Below are positions 6,184-6,315 of a DNA stretch of 6,315 nt, in pieces. The notes under the pieces were generated by a model. The model was not told the origin of the DNA, searched no databases, and saw nothing but the letters and a program-made list of their open reading frames with translations. This DNA is from Proteobacteria bacterium UBA652. GTDB taxonomy: Bacteria > Pseudomonadota > Gammaproteobacteria > Nitrosococcales > Methylophagaceae. Location: the NCBI GenBank assembly GCA_002299915.1, contig DBOG01000049.1:21493-27807 (forward strand), in the 5' to 3' direction. Every line of letters starts with the position of its first letter. The first letter of the stretch is position 1. The position numbers were made by a program, and so were the translations under genes.

Positions 6184-6259
6184 GGGGCTATAGCTCAGCT
6201 GGGAGAGCGCTTCGCTGGCAGTGAAGAGGTCGACGGTTCGATCCCGTCTAGCTCCACCA
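6184..6259 (+). tRNA. tRNA-Ala (anticodon GGC)
   Basis: This is a complete 76-nt cloverleaf with encoded CCA. The acceptor GGGGCTA (6184-6190) pairs with TAGCTCC (6249-6255). This includes G3-U70 (6186 with 6253), the alanyl-tRNA synthetase identity pair. The D-stem is GCTC/GAGC (6193-6196 / 6205-6208). The anticodon stem is CTTCG/TGAAG (6210-6214 / 6222-6226), closed by a G-U pair next to the loop. The loop is CTGGCAG with anticodon GGC at 6217-6219. The T-stem is GACGG/CCGTC around the loop TTCGATC. A73 is at 6256 and CCA at 6257-6259. The loop carries C32 and G38 where E. coli tRNA-Ala(GGC) has A32 and U38. It probably heads an Ala-Glu tRNA transcript. Confidence 0.97.
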
Positions 6260-6305
6260 TATTTGTCTTTAAGGTACAATAGACATCGATAGAAAACAGT
6301 TTTAG

Positions 6306-6315
6306 GTCCCCATCG
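6306..6315 (+). tRNA. 5' end of probable tRNA-Glu (partial, cut by window edge)
   Basis: The last ten bases, GTCCCCATCG, match the usual start of gammaproteobacterial tRNA-Glu(TTC). They lie 46 nt after tRNA-Ala(GGC) on the same strand. Ala(GGC)-Glu(TTC) tandem pairs are common in this class. Only ten bases are visible, so the call rests on this match plus context. Confidence 0.6.

Noticed and set aside
6264..6285. TGTCT/AGACA hairpin between tRNA-Ala and tRNA-Glu as a terminator
   Set aside because: Only 5 bp with a 12-nt loop and no T-run after it. At most it is a processing structure in the tRNA transcript.

Overview
This window is a compact housekeeping region from a gammaproteobacterium. 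It holds four genes in the order lptD-surA-pdxA-rsmA, all on the minus strand (5895 down to 538). The same four-gene order is found in E. coli and many other gammaproteobacteria. The proteins align by eye along their whole lengths with the E. coli families, and all key residues are present. The DNA is moderately AT-rich and the HU protein is very close to enterobacterial HU-beta. I can place it in Gammaproteobacteria, but I cannot name the order or genus.

Layout, right to left for the minus-strand genes. At 6184-6259 (+) there is a complete tRNA-Ala(GGC) with a near-consensus promoter. The first ten bases of what looks like tRNA-Glu follow at the right edge. Between tRNA-Ala and lptD is a 288-base divergent intergenic region. 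It holds both promoters and a pair of 9-bp direct repeats spaced 21 bp apart. The minus-strand operon then runs lptD (outer-membrane LPS translocon), surA (periplasmic chaperone for outer-membrane proteins such as LptD), pdxA (vitamin B6 synthesis) and rsmA (16S rRNA dimethylation). Spacing is 45 nt, then 2 nt (or a short overlap), then an 11-nt overlap. A Rho-independent terminator at 489-528 closes the operon. No apaG/apaH follows rsmA, unlike E. coli.

Beyond the terminator a second minus-strand unit starts. It has a strong sigma-70-type promoter (434-406), a leader with a good hairpin, hupB (HU-beta, 311-39), and after only 16 nt the 5' end of a tRNA, probably tRNA-Val, cut by the left edge. 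No terminator fits between hupB and that tRNA, so the two are probably co-transcribed.

Functionally the window joins envelope assembly (LptD with its chaperone SurA), cofactor synthesis and ribosome maturation in one operon. It is flanked by growth-linked genes (HU and tRNAs) under consensus promoters. I looked for an undescribed system (repeat arrays, mobile elements, toxin-antitoxin pairs, hidden small genes) and found none. Nearly all the sequence is explained by conserved genes. The findings are small regulatory or structural oddities.
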